Origin: Favolaschia claudopus
Lineage: Eukaryota; Basidiomycota; Agaricomycetes; Agaricales; Mycenaceae
DNA length: 64,000 nucleotides
Direction of reading: 5' to 3'
Assembly (NCBI GenBank): GCA_037176885.1
Contig: JAWWNJ010000131.1
Coordinates: forward strand, 186,001 to 250,000
The position numbers and the translations under genes were made by a program. Numbering within the stretch: the stretch's first letter is position 1; the number at the start of each line of letters is the position of its first letter. The notes beneath the pieces were generated by a model, which was not told the origin of the DNA, did not search any database, and was given only the letters and a program-made list of their open reading frames with translations. Positions 47,355 through 58,943 of this stretch are shown in pieces.

Positions 47355-48427
47355 CTAAGTACTCTGTGGCGATGTTTCGAAGCAGATTCGGGTGCCCCCA
47401 TAAGACAGAAGACGACGAGAAACCGCATTTTTCCGATACATTAATGAGAATCCAAAATCTCTAAGAAAGTCCGTGACGGTACGATGTACTACTACTATGG
47501 TTTCTGGTGAGCGAATGTTATGTGCAGTGAACTTTGAATCCAGACCTTTAACTGCCTCGAACGCATCCAGCGCCAGTTTGACACCTGTACCTCACGAGTT
47601 TCAATCTTTCTATCTAAAACGGTGGAGAAGCGTACCTGGGGGCAGCGGCTGCACTCTTGGTCCAGGGTCATCATTATTATCATCATATAAGTTCTCAATT
47701 GTGTTGAATGGACGGGAATTTTGGACACTATATTGCTCATTTGAACTAGTCTCCTTGGGAACGAGAAACGCTGCTCCTGTGTCTAAATGTCGTGCATCGC
47801 CCGTCCTCTGAATCTCGGGGATATAGTCTCACCATCTTCTACGGCAATGCTGAATCCAATCTTGATACGCTCCACAAGGTCGTATGGTAATGCTAAAGCT
47901 GATTCCTAAACCAGAAAAATCAATAACATGTCAACAGTTGCGAGTTGGGGGCATGACTTACTTTCTCCAGTATAGTGCACCAATCCTCATCGTGACTCAG
48001 AACCACTGTTGCGCTAGGAACCTCGACGTTTGCTGAATTTAATCGTTCAAAACTACGAACACACCACAGAAATTACCTGTTCGATGATGTAGTTATTGAT
48101 AACAGCGGATAGATTGTAGATCTTGGGCAGAAGATTCAGTCGAAGAACTACAGAACAGCCACCACCTACCGTTCTGGAGGCCGGGTAGCAACTCAGAGTT
48201 GCCTCTGCACCATGTAGTGTTAGGCCACGCCGCAGACTCGATGAGAATCTTGAGGCTATGGAAGAAATCCCGGTTGGCGATGAAGCTTCCACCGCAGTGC
48301 GGATCACTTCGCGCCAAACCTGAGGACTCAAAGTGACCGTCCACCCGCGCAAAAATACAGTGTGGTTCACAGGCCCGTCCTGAGGGTCATGGGCTTTCCA
48401 CTTCGCTCGATGGACTTGATTTGGCAT
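47355..48427 (-). pseudogene. GRP family copy, 5'-truncated
   Basis: Reading the minus strand from 48427, the frame begins in mid-domain with PNQVHRAKWKAHDPQDGP, then TVFLRGWTVTLSPQVWRE, VINNYIIEQ, VPSATVVLSHDEDWCTILEK and FSIAVEDGAAFLVPKETSS. These correspond to the second half of GRP unit A in the same order and with introns at the same places. A final open block (VKLALDAFEAVKGLDSKFTA...VVVHRTVTDFLRDFGFS) ends at TAG 47355-47357. The glycine-rich start, the EIYTSEML domain and the promoter are missing. The break at about 48427 is exactly where homology to NACHT copy 2 begins on the other strand. Confidence 0.7.
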
Positions 48428-51400
48428 TCAGCCTCAGAGTCATACATTCCAGACCCGATCCGGAGGTTCAGGACCGGATTTGTCCTGTTGCTCAGCAGGG
48501 TAGAACCAATCCTCGACGGCACACCTTTCAAAATTCCCATTAGTGCCGTCAACGTTGTCGTCGATTTAGCACAGGTAAGCGTATCAAGGTCAGCTTTAGT
48601 AATATCGAGCCCGTTCAAATGAATCTACAGGGCGTCTCAGATAATAACACAGGCTTGCGAGCACTATTCCAGGAGGTTTCGCACCAACTCGAGATTGTGA
48701 ATTCAGCTTTACCGGACACTCCAACCTCCGAGGGACAAGAACGGATTCTCAAGCTTTCTGAGTACGTCTGCAGTCCAAAAGTTTTTTTTTTTGCATTTAC
48801 TGAAACCTTGTCTTGGAGATTCCTGGGAACTGAATTGAACGCCATAGAGACCCTCACCAAGCGGAGTTCGTTCAAGCGAATTCTAGAGAGTGATGAGGAC
48901 GTCAAGACGATTGACGGCGCCATGAGAAGAATCGATACGCGTCTTAGATCTTTCCATGTATGTTGAGCTTCCAGATCAATTAGACAAGTTGAATTTGCCC
49001 CACTAATGAAGCCTTTAGCTGGATATTACTATGTCCGTTGAGAAAAAGGTCGACAATTCGAGCGTATGTTTTCTCAGCTTGATAAAGAATAATGTACTAA
49101 TCTTAATTCATGGCGATCAGATTGACGCCGGTGCGTATGGTGGGTACAAGAATGTTTGACTGATCGTCTGACGTCGCATTTAGCACTCCGTATCCTGTAT
49201 GGTGCTTCAGCGAATGAGGCTACCCATGATTCAGCTCACAGCTACACCCATCCACCGTGTCACCCGGGTCCCGAACACTCGAATGAAAATCCTTAACCGT
49301 TTGAACCAATGGTCGCAGGAGGACAGCAATTCACAGATTATGTGGATGTATGGTCCTGCCGGCACAGGGAAATCTGCAATTGCTCAGAGCTTCTGTGACG
49401 AATTGCAGTCCCAAAATCGTCTCGCCGGGAGCTTCTTCTTCAAACGGGGTCATCTCTCTCGCGAAGATTCCACCAAGCTATGGCCTACGATTGCATATCA
49501 GCTCGCTCTGATTTCCCAATCCTTCAAAAACACTCTTGCTATGCGGTTGACAGCTGATCCCGCCCTCGTCGACAAATCCCTCTCCATTCAATTACAGAAG
49601 CTCGTAATTGAGCCGTATAACGCATCCGGCGATAGCCTGATAATTGTTATTGATGGTCTCGACGAATGCGAAGACGAAAGGCACCAGCAGGAGCTACTAC
49701 GCTCGATTGCTCGATCCCTCCCATCTCAACCTTTGCTTCGCATTCTCATCGCTAGCAGGCCAGAGGCTCATATCAAAGATGTTTTCGATGATCCTGCGCT
49801 ACAGTTATGCAAGCGATTGGGTGTTTCTGGCTCTTTTGGCGATGTCTCCGTTTATCTCAAGGACAAATTCAAACGGATCAGCGAAACTCATGCAGCTATG
49901 GCGGGCATTTCCTCTCCCTGGCCCAGTGACGAGCAGATTCAATATGTTCTCCATAAATCGTCGGGTCACTTCATCTATGCCGCGACGGTGATTCGATTCG
50001 TGGAGGATCAAGATTTTGATCCAATAAAACGTCTGGAACTGGTCACTGAAATTCAGTCGCGGCAACAAGATGATGAAGATCCATCGCCTTATGCAGTGCT
50101 TGACAGACTATACCATCACATCCTGACTATGGTTCCGTACCGGTCCCAACTCTCCCGGGTCTTGGCTGTAGTTTTGGCAGGGTTTACCTATCCTCTGAGG
50201 GTCGACGATATTGGGCAACTTCTTGGTTTGAAACCTACCGAGGTTCTCTTGACGCTACGCCGTCTTCATTCCTTAATTGACATCAAATATTATGGCGCTT
50301 CACCGCGTCAACTCCGTCCAGAGATCCATGTTTACATGTACCATGCTTCGTTCCCCGACTTTCTCCGGGACTCGACGCGCTCTCGGAATTTTCACTTTAG
50401 TGATATGGACCGACAAAACCTGACAATTGACTTACTCAAGTCTTGGGCAGGACCGGACACTCGGTTGGGGTTGTGAGTGTTCTTCTCATGAATGGACAAC
50501 CACGCTGATACATTCTCTGAAGTACATTCCTCTCTTCTAGTTCTATCCTTTCCATAACAACCACTAAGCTCACTCCGGTGATGTGTCATCTACTTGGTTC
50601 GTTCAGGGTAGAATTTGCTTTTTCCCTCTGCTTTCTCGAAACTGCAGAACATGTACTTGCTTGGCTCAAGGCACGTAGAACCGATTCACATTCCAAAATA
50701 TTTCCTGATGCAGGGAATGATCAGATGCAGGAGGCTCCCTCCGATTTACTCCACTTATGGGAGGAAATGTATTTTGTTGCGCGATTCAAGCGAGAACTCG
50801 ATCGCCTCCTTCCCTCGAGTCGGACTGCCGAGGTTCCCGATTCCGAACTGCTCGCCCTCGACTATGTCCGTTCAGTAACCTCGCCGGAAGTAATAAGGAT
50901 GATGCACATGTATCGGCTCTTGACCCTCCCAGTCCCAGGACGCAGCACTCCTCTTGAGTGCCGAGGCGCAGCCCGCCTTGTAGTAGAAGCTTTTGGCCTT
51001 TCGGGAAACGACGTGCGAACTGCCATCTGCGCGTTGCGCAACGAATTTGGGGACTCTGTTCCTTGGGGTAGTCTGACTCAATCAGTGTCCTATCCGCCAC
51101 GAATTCGGGATCTCCATCCGGATCCTTCTTTGGAAATTGTCGCGCAATGGTGTCTGACGGAATTGCCTCTCAGGTGCCACTTTTGGTGAGAGTTCAATAG
51201 TTTCCCTGTCTCTCAGTCCTCATCAAGGAAGGCAGGAACACACTCAAAATTGTACCAGCTTGGTCCTGCATATTGCGATCATGTCCCCCGTCTCCCAAGC
51301 TTCTCGATGCACTGCGTAGCAGTCAAATCTACCTTCCCTCATACATTTCTGAGGAACACGAGATGTATTGGGATGTGAGTAGTATGGGCCTTGACGAGCG

Positions 51401-51677
51401 AGTCCCCACTGATACTGGCTCAATTTAGCACCAGGGCGTCCGGTCTAAACGTCTGAATCACCAGTGGCACAATATTTTACAATGGCTTCGGGTAAGCCAT
51501 GTGTTCTCGGAATTCAGAGGCTGAGCAAGTCTTATATTGACGTAAGACTCTACCTGGCAGACATTTCCGGACCCGCCACTAGACATGGTTGAGTTTGTCA
51601 CAGATCACCTTCCAGCTGACTCTTTCGAGAACGCGGAGAAGCTGTGGTTTCTGTGGAAAGAGTTCACAGGCTGGTGA
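48389..51677 (+). CDS. NACHT NTPase copy 2
   Basis: Exons parallel copy 1. The first, ending VNVVVDLAQ at 48573, is followed by short helical exons and a large exon with P-loop GPAGTGKSAIAQSF (near 49353), Walker B LIIVIDGLDE and ASRPEAHI. The frame is intact where copy 1 is shifted (PYAVLDRLYHHILTMVPYRS). Later exons start SILSITTTKLTPVMCHLLGS and, using an AG 12 bases upstream of copy 1's acceptor, NTLKIVPAWSCILRSC; the stop is TGA 51675-51677. The likely start ATG (48389) lies in sequence that is antisense to the truncated GRP copy, so the first dozen residues are new. STAND NTPases of this kind act as intracellular receptors in fungal non-self responses. The ligand-sensing part is not recognisable as WD40, ankyrin or TPR. 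Confidence 0.75.
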
Positions 51678-51820
51678 GGATGGATGGGGTTCCACCGCAG
51701 GGTCGGTAATCTGCACCCCAGATAGGGCCGCAGCTCATTTATCACGAGACAGATTAACTATCGCTCACTTTCCATAGCGCTCTCATTTGTCTCGAACGCG
51801 TTCATAAATGCAAAACAAGT
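51678..51820. other. 3' flank of NACHT copy 2
   Basis: Short spacer matching the downstream region of copy 1 (TCGAACGCGTTCATAAAT against TCGAATCCGTTCATAATT). Confidence 0.5.
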
Positions 51821-52914
51821 TATTGCCTTTTCTGGTAATCGACTCAGCCCAATTTCCCGGTTCTTGATCTGGCGCGGTCCAACTATGGATTTGACCCGTG
51901 ATTTGACTTACCGAAAGAGCTTTTCGCGATTTATTGACTTGACCCCATATTTAAGAATGTTGACCTGACGCCAGGTTTCTGCTATGGATCTGGCTCATTT
52001 TGCTAATGGACCTGACATTTCATAGTTATGGAGTCCCCCCCACTTTTTTCGAGTTCCATATGTTGAACCAACCTTACTTTTGAGACATTGTGTTTGTTGA
52101 ACCAACCTCACTTTCCAGCTCCTGCTTGTGGAATCAGCCCAACTTTTGGAAATCACGCTCATAGGATAGGATAGGATAGTTACCGGCGCAAGGTCCCGGT
52201 TGATAGATGCGATGGCAGGCCGGGACCGCCGGGGCCATTGCGACGCGTCACGAAAGTTGAACTTGAAGAATTGAGGCTTGATTCCAGGACGCGTCAAACA
52301 CGGCAAAACCGTGCTAGTAGCAAGGTGCGGATTTAATAACACTCAGCTGTACGCCAAAATTTTGTAAAAGCAGAACTTGAAGAATGGTTCTCGAGGGACG
52401 GCTTCTACTAGCACAGGATATGTACTACTATCTCCAGGAGTGACAATTCTCAGGGATTTTTTCACCGTGTACTGAAGGGAACTCGAGTCTCTGATTTTAA
52501 TCTGAAGGAATGAGCCTGAAGCTAGTCAAAGGCTGGTTCAACGATTTGAGATTTCGAAAGTGCAGTCAGTTCCACAATCGGAATACCAAAAAGTGCAGTG
52601 GGATCAACAACGTGACTCAGGTAAAAAGTGGGGTCAGTTCAACAAGCCAACAAGCCATAAAATGGGGTCAACTCGATAAGCAACTGAGGTCCGTTCAACA
52701 AGCTGATTATGTTGGATCCACAACAAAAAACCTGGGTCAAGTCAAGTTTTCTAAATTGTGGTTGCGTCAATAAAGTGAGGTTCGTCAGATCGACAAGTCA
52801 AGAAAGGTGAGTTCACAATGTCATAGGCAGAAGTGGGGGTAATTCGAGAATAAAAAGATAGGTCACGTCCACAAAGACGCGTTTGAGCTGGATCAATAAC
52901 CAGAAAAGGTAATA
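51821..52914. mobile_element. Non-autonomous element with inverted arrays of degenerate repeats
   Basis: The ends are imperfect inverted repeats of about 33 bp: TTATTGCCTTTTCTGG at the left, and CCAGAAAAGGTAATAA at the right. The corresponding position in NACHT copy 1 has no insert. Both flanks contain GTTCATAAAT, perhaps part of a target duplication. Inside, diverged units of about 30-40 nt resembling GTTGAACCAACCTCACTTTT run one way in the left third, and their complement (AAAGTGGGGTCAGTTCAACA) runs the other way in the right third. The centre is unique. No coding capacity. Confidence 0.75.
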
Positions 52915-53209
52915 ACCTATTTTCGTTCATAAATCGCAAAAAGAATTCTGCGACGCGATCATGTGACCGCGTCCTGAATGCGCCGCTCATGAACACTACA
53001 CCGAATAAGCATTGAGGGGAATCTCGGTATTTCAGATCTATGTGTTTCTCTCGAAAATCGACAACGAGTCCTATCGACGAGATTCTCATCGCAGCCTCAT
53101 TCGCACCTTTTCGGTTCATAATTGCAAATGCTAGAACGTGCTCGGAGATTGCATCCAGGGCCGAAAACATCGTGCAACATATACAGCACAAAGAACTACT
53201 AGTCCGACA

Positions 53210-53275
53210 ACACAAGCTTTTCCCCAACATCCATGTTCGAACACGCCGGGATAAATTTGCGGATTCAATGAGAGG
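53210..53275 (-). pseudogene. Fragment of a LysM gene 3' end
   Basis: On the minus strand this reads SLNPQI then diverged residues, matching the last LysM of the gene at 18074-21211 (TLNPQINSACSNLDVGENLC) at the DNA level (TTGAATCCGCAAATT; GGATGTTGGGGA). It lost the frame and everything upstream. It marks the end of the segmental duplication. Confidence 0.65.
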
Positions 53276-53280
53276 CTTGA

Positions 53281-54779
53281 GATGAAAAGGACATGAATGA
53301 TTACCTAGTTTCATGTGTTCTTGTGTCTGACTGAGCCCTTTCTAAGAAACAGAATGCCACGAGCAAACACGACGAGCACTCACGCCATGCAGCAGGTTAT
53401 CCGCCATCTACACTGACCCCTCCCCGTGAAAGACTTCATTCCAAGGAGAGAGAGCAGTGTAGAAGCGACGAAGAAGGAAGAACGGAGAATGGAACGGAGG
53501 CAAGGTAAAACTCAAGTTCTATCCAAGTAGATGCACTTCAAAATACGACATGCCAGTGAGATTCGAGAACAAAAGCAACGTAGTCACTACATACGTGCGA
53601 AAAGCAGCAGACCAGCATATCCTCCTCCCCCTGGATGAATGAATGAATGAAAACAGACAGAAAGTGTGCGAGGGAGAACGAGTGGGATGCGGGGTGTATA
53701 TATTGATCCCTGCACATCATCGTCGAGCAACGTAGTAAAGGAAGGGAGAGGAAGGGCACATCTGTGTCCCCCTTGCCTTCAGGCTGACGGGTGCCCAAAA
53801 AGGAAGAAGGAAGAATGTGTTGGGAAAGCGTACGTACATGAATTAGACATGCAAGCGCGAATCGACTCGTATGTAGGTGCTTGAATGCTAGAGCGCAGGG
53901 CTGGGGCTTGAAGCGACATTTTAACTCAACTCAGAATGAGATGGGAGACAAACGAGCAACGACGAACTCTGAATTCGGGGGCACGACGACACTGTAGGAA
54001 GTTTTTGTCTTCATTTCCCATCTTCGCGCTCGAGGAAGCCTGGGGTCTTCACACCCCCACCACGCGCTGCCCGGCACATCGCCCGCGCGAGAGATTCGTC
54101 TATCCTGAGTCCTTCCTCCCCTCCCGCATCCCCATCCCGATTTCCCCCCTTCTCTGCGACCACCCCTCACCCATCCCCGTCCTCCGTCAAAGAATATCAC
54201 AATCGTATAGTCGCGGGTAAGCTCCCTCCATTCACCCCGCGACGATGGCTGCGGCGAGGCGCGGGAGAAAGGGATGCTCATGGATGATACACGGGGAAAG
54301 ACGAAGCGAGGCGATGGCATCGCAAGCCCCGTTGAGAATGCCATCGGATGATGGTCGGGGAGGCAGGAGAGGCGAGAGTGAGGGGAGTGTCGAGCGCAGA
54401 GGACAAGGGACAGGAAGAAGAGTGAAAGGCGCACATCTATCGCCATCAGCGAAAGGCCCGAGCCAGATCCACTCTCGCCCCCGCCCCCGCCTCCCGCCTT
54501 CGTCGAGAGCGAGCGACGTGTAAGTGCAGCACAAACCCCTCCCCTTCCTCGTTTCTTCTCTCTCTCCTCACCGCCACACCCAAGTATCCTCCTCGATCCT
54601 CGCCTCCTTTTCACACCTCCCCATCCTCTTCTCTCCTTCACCTAACCGTACCCATCCGTCCTCCATCCTTCCTCATCTAGTCTTGATGACGCCTTGCCTC
54701 GGGGAGTATCGTCTCGCCTCTCGCCTCTCCCGACTCCCGTCCTGAACTTCCGAGTCCCATCTCCATGTCTTCCGACCCA
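53281..54779. other. No gene recognised
   Basis: GA-rich then CT-rich low-complexity DNA. A 236-codon minus-strand frame (53931-54641) is Arg/Gly/Ser-rich without domain or splice signals and is not called. Confidence 0.4.
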
Positions 54780-56393
54780 TCTCGCATCTCCTGACCCCCC
54801 AACTCCCTACTCTGAAGCCCAAGCCTAAGCTCAAGCTCACGCTGGCGGTGGAGGAAGGCGCGCTATGCATAAGGCGGAGCAGGATGTCCAAGATCGAAAG
54901 CACGTCGCCGACAGCAACACGTCCGACGTCGGTGTCAGTCCACGACAACGCGCGGAGTTGGGTAGACGGGGAGCGGCGTCGACGTGACCGTGCGTAGTCG
55001 GCAAGAGCTTGAGGGAGACGCGGTGGGGTAGTGTGCATATGATACGGTGAGTGGCGAGGGTGCGGGCTACGTCGAAGATCGAAGGTAAACGGGACGGTCG
55101 AGTCCGCCCTTAACGAGGAAACGAGAACGCGCGGGAGGGCATATTAGCAAAGGGACGAGACGAGTATGTGCACACGAAGCTGAAAGTGGACGAGGACGAT
55201 GTCGAGGACGGCTGGGGCTGGGGCTGTGGAGCCGTGAAGACCAGTCGTGCGGGCTGTTGGCGGTGGATGTGAGGAGAGATGTACGGAGGTAGCTTGGAGA
55301 TACCAGACCAATGATAAGCAAGAGGCGTCGCCATGAGTGCGCATAGTCGGCGGCGAAGCGCGAAGCTCGCGGCGATGGAGACGAGTATGGTACTGGCGGT
55401 GGGTAGGTCGGGGAAGATGAGTTGTCATGTGTCGAAGTAGCAGCAGCGACGGGAAAACGTGAAAGGCAGCAGGCGGTCGAAGAAGAAGCAGGTGCATTGT
55501 GCGGGAGGGCGTCATCGATGAAGGTGAGAATTATGAGACGCAAGCTCGGGGAGGCAGGGTGGTGGACTGACATCAACGAGTCGAATGGGCAGCCTCAGCG
55601 GGGTCGACAAACAGTCGAGTCTTCCGCGACCTTCCTTCACGTACCACCCCGACTCCCCCAACCCCACTCCCGCCCCCTCTTCTCATCTCATCTCCTCCCA
55701 CCCTCGTCCTTAACCCTCCCATCGTACGCATCATTCCCGCTCCTTCCTTGCGAGGTGGATAACCCCCTGCCCCGACGGACGTCCCCTGACTCTCCAATTC
55801 ACGGTCGAGGTAAACGACAGTCGTCTTCAGATCGTAGTAGAGTGATATGGCACCCATAGGGAACGCATACGATAAGCTGCGGGGCTAGAGCAGGGGCGGA
55901 ATGTCGATCGGATGCTCAGGCGTAACGAGGTGTAGAAGAGGACAACAGCGTCGACGTGACGGGGCGTAGTCGGCGGTCAATCTCGAGGAAAGGGAGGCGG
56001 AGATGCGGCGATAGGGCACGGAGATAGCTTGGAGATGACGAGGAAGAGGCGTCGACATGATCTTGCGAAGCTCGCGGGAATGGTGATGGTGGTGGTGATG
56101 GATACGAGCACGACAAAGGGAGAGCTACGACGACCTTGATGGCGGTAGTCAGTAGCGAGGAGCTCGCGAGAATGCAGTGGAGTGGAGATCGTGGCGGCGG
56201 CGACGAGGAGCACGATGCATCGATAGCGGTGGGTAAGTGAGCGGGAAGGACGTCGAGGGTGATGGCGCTGTCGATGGGGTTTGAGACGATGGACTTGCAT
56301 TGCCGACGGAGACGATTCGCCTGTCGACTGTATCCTTGCGCATCCTTTCTACCGCTCTTCCCATCACACCTCCTCCCCTCTAGCCACCCACCC

Positions 56394-57214
56394 TCAATCA
56401 ACATACGTCGGCGGACAATCCTTCCCCCGCCGCACGCCCATCCCATCATCCTTCTCATTCAAATAAATCACCGCCCCTTCCCTACTCCTCCTCCCCCGCG
56501 CCTCCAGCCGCGCCACGCGTTCGCGAAGAGCGGTCGCTTCCGTTTCGAGGGAGGTAAGGCGCCAGGCGAGGGCGGTCGTCTCGGTTTCTGTTTCACCGGG
56601 GAGTTGCGTGAATGTCGAGCGGGGTTTAGATTTGAAGGTATTGGAGGCAGAGAAGCGGGTGCGCATGCAGAAGAGCACTCCGCCGAGGACGATGAGCGAG
56701 GCGGCGATGCTCGCGCCGACGGAGGCGGCTATAGCTGTGACGGTGCCGTTGTTAGTGCTGGTGGTATCGCTGGAGACGCCGATGACGGTGGCAGTGGGGT
56801 CGGACTCGGACGCTGAGGCGCTGGGTAGGGTGGATGTCACGACAACATCGGATGCGGATGCAGATGATACAGCGGAGGGGGGGAAGGAGGAGGCGTTGAT
56901 GAACCCGGAGGAGAACGATATCGGGGGCTGCACGCACGGCGGATAGGTTAGAGTAGAAGTAAGATGAAAAGGGGGGGAAAGAGAGGACGTACGGCGGTAG
57001 GGTCTGAGGAGTTGGTAGCATTGTTAATTCCAGTGTCGTTCAACCCGCCGCCGAAGTCGCGGTTGGGCTCACCACGCTGCAGCATACGCATCATCAGCGA
57101 GCCGAAGACGAGTGAGGGTAGGAAGCCACTCACACGAGCAGCATGGCCGGAAACGAGGCCGACGCCGGCTGTCCACACAGCGACAATGAGGAGGCGGGCT
57201 TGCAGCAGCAGCAT
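56394..57214 (-). CDS. Single-pass membrane protein with C-terminal PPxY, copy 2
   Basis: Three exons (57214-57134, 57076-56993, 56927-56394) give 232 residues with the same intron positions as the gene at 44248-45070. Signal peptide MLLLQARLLIVAVWTAGVG; N-glycosylation sites NDT and NAT; Ser-rich stalk; transmembrane helix AIAASVGASIAASLIVLGGV; coiled coil TSLETEATALRERVARLEAR; tail ending DCPPTYVD. The helix, coiled coil and PPTY are almost unchanged between copies while the stalk differs, as expected under purifying selection on the tail. The gene is read in the opposite direction to copy 1. Confidence 0.8.
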
Positions 57215-57567
57215 CTTGCGAGTACGGTGAGCCGGTGAGGATTGAGGAGGAGGACGAGCGGGGGACGAGGCCGTTCGTCGTCAATGTTGATGACGCCTAA
57301 TGATGACTTTGAAATTTTGACTGATGCGGTCAACGCCGAGATCCATCTTCTTCCTTTCCTCCAAAAAAGTTGTCGACAGCGGGCGGCACCATCTTGCGGG
57401 CAGGATGAAGAGAAGAGAGGCGAAAGAATGAAAATTGCCAGAGGCGTCGGAGTCAGCCAGCCGCAGTAACTGCGCTTGCGGACTCTCAGCGGTTACACGA
57501 ATGGAGTTATCAATTCACGGAAAGTTCCGCTCCGGTAGATGCCGAGGTCCAAATGGTTGAAAACTCA

Positions 57568-58005
57568 CACAGGGGGCATAGTCCGCCGCTTATGAATTCA
57601 TAAGCGGCAGTCGCAGGTGTCGCGCTGTTGCACGGCTGGTGTATGTCTTATGGATTTCTGCCTCGTGCCGGTCACGCAACGGAATCCTGATCTGTGATTG
57701 GTTGGCTTTAGCAGCGGAAAATCTTTGCATTCACACGATTAGACATTGAAGATCAACAGCAATCCGGCTGCGAACACCCGGCCGTATTTCTGGGAAGTAC
57801 CTCAGACCTCCAAGTGGCTGGCAGCTTCGGCCGGATGATGGAACTACACTCTGCCGAGAAGCCAGTATGCTTTCACCATGCAACATGTGTAAAACATGAG
57901 GCGACCAGCAATAAGCACAGCAACAGCAGCGCACCAGCAGGACACCTGCCGAGCACCTGCGACTGCGGCTTATGGGTTCATAAGCGGTGGTGTGTGCCCC
58001 CTGTG
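57568..58005. mobile_element. CACTA-like non-autonomous element, 438 bp
   Basis: Begins CACAGGGGGCATAGTCCGCC and ends with the inverse of CACAGGGGGCACACACCACC. The TIR is about 50 bp with mismatches and contains CCGCTTATGAATTCATAAGC, itself nearly palindromic. A 3-bp direct repeat TCA flanks it (57565-57567, 58006-58008). CAC ends with a 3-bp duplication suggest the CACTA (CMC/EnSpm) group. The matching place in the left arm near 43900 lacks it, so it inserted after the inverted duplication. Confidence 0.8.
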
Positions 58006-58159
58006 TCAAGCTCACAACGAAATTTCTAGAGAAAAACAATAGAGAGTCTGAGATATCTGGCTCATGCCAAAAAAAGTCTCCCCCTTGTACGCGAGCACCC
58101 GGCCTCTTAAAATCTTCTTGCGACTGAGACACTTCCATGGTGAGGCGAATTTTCGTTCT

Positions 58160-58781
58160 AGTGTTGCCGGGGTTCGGTTAGGTTCGGTTTTTCACCAAAA
58201 AATCCGAACTCCGAACCGCACCTGGGGTTCGGTTCAGCCAATTCTCCGAACCCCGAACCTAACCTGAGGTTCGGTTCGTTGAGGTTCAGAACAGGTTCGA
58301 ACCTTTTCGAACCTGAAGATATTTCCCACGGTTCAAATGGACGAGTTTTGTGTTCGAATGTCCATCAGTGGTATGTTCCCTTGGTAATTTAGTGTTCTAA
58401 CTGACTGCATTGTTGAATACACCCATGAAACTGCTCAATGCCGCAACATATCACTGTACTAGTGGGTTCCGTATGAGAAATTGAAGTGATTTTGAATCAT
58501 ATTGACGATTGTTCAAGTGTTTTGAGAGCTTCACAGCTGATACGGAACTGTGCAACGAGAAATTAACCACAGGTTATTCAGAATTTGCCTGATTTCCAGT
58601 GAAAATTCTCCATTTTTGAGTACGGGTTCGCACCGGTGCGAACCTCTTCCAAATTCCCCGAACCCCGAACCGCACCTGAGGTTCGGTTCGGTGCAGGCAG
58701 CCCTTCCGAACCTGAATTAAGGTGCGGTTCGGGTTCGGTTCAGGTTCGGAATCGGTTCCGAACCTAACCGCGGCAACACTA
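58160..58781. mobile_element. Non-autonomous element rich in GGTTCGG repeats, 622 bp
   Basis: Ends are AGTGTTGCCG and CGGCAACACT (inverted). Inside both ends, tandem GGTTCGGTT-type units run in opposite directions (58170-58310 and 58620-58770), giving long self-complementary arms around a unique AT-rich core. The AGTGTTGCCG end resembles hAT termini, but no clean 8-bp target duplication is seen. No coding frame. Confidence 0.75.
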
Positions 58782-58943
58782 TAAATTCGTTCACTGTTTA
58801 CACCAAGTTTACACGCCAGTACGGATTTCGCAGATCAGAACCCGGGCGGCGTGACTGAATCTGTGGTATGCAATGGTATAATTGTACAATTGAACCGTTC
58901 CACAGCAGACATTCAATCTTGTATTGATGGTTCACATACATAG

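Larger units (their letters stand above)
48427..53280 (+). repeat. Segmental duplication, copy B (NACHT plus LysM remnant)
   Basis: Collinear with 14420-18150 across exons, introns and 3' flank. It is interrupted by an inserted element at 51821-52914. The last matching part lies at about 53040-53275. Confidence 0.8.
54780..58040 (-). repeat. Right arm of the large inverted duplication
   Basis: Inverted counterpart of 43870-46140, interrupted by the 438-bp element at 57568-58005. It has a further repeated tract near 55100-55560 containing CCAGTCGTGCGGGCTGTTGG, matched by CGGCACGACTGGTCTTCGCG near 45950. Confidence 0.75.

Noticed and set aside
52751..53314. 187-codon minus-strand frame
   Set aside because: It runs across the end of an inserted element, NACHT 3' flank and a LysM remnant, so it is a chance frame.
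53931..54641. 236-codon open frame on the minus strand
   Set aside because: Arg/Gly/Ser low complexity, frames open on both strands, no domain and no splice signals.
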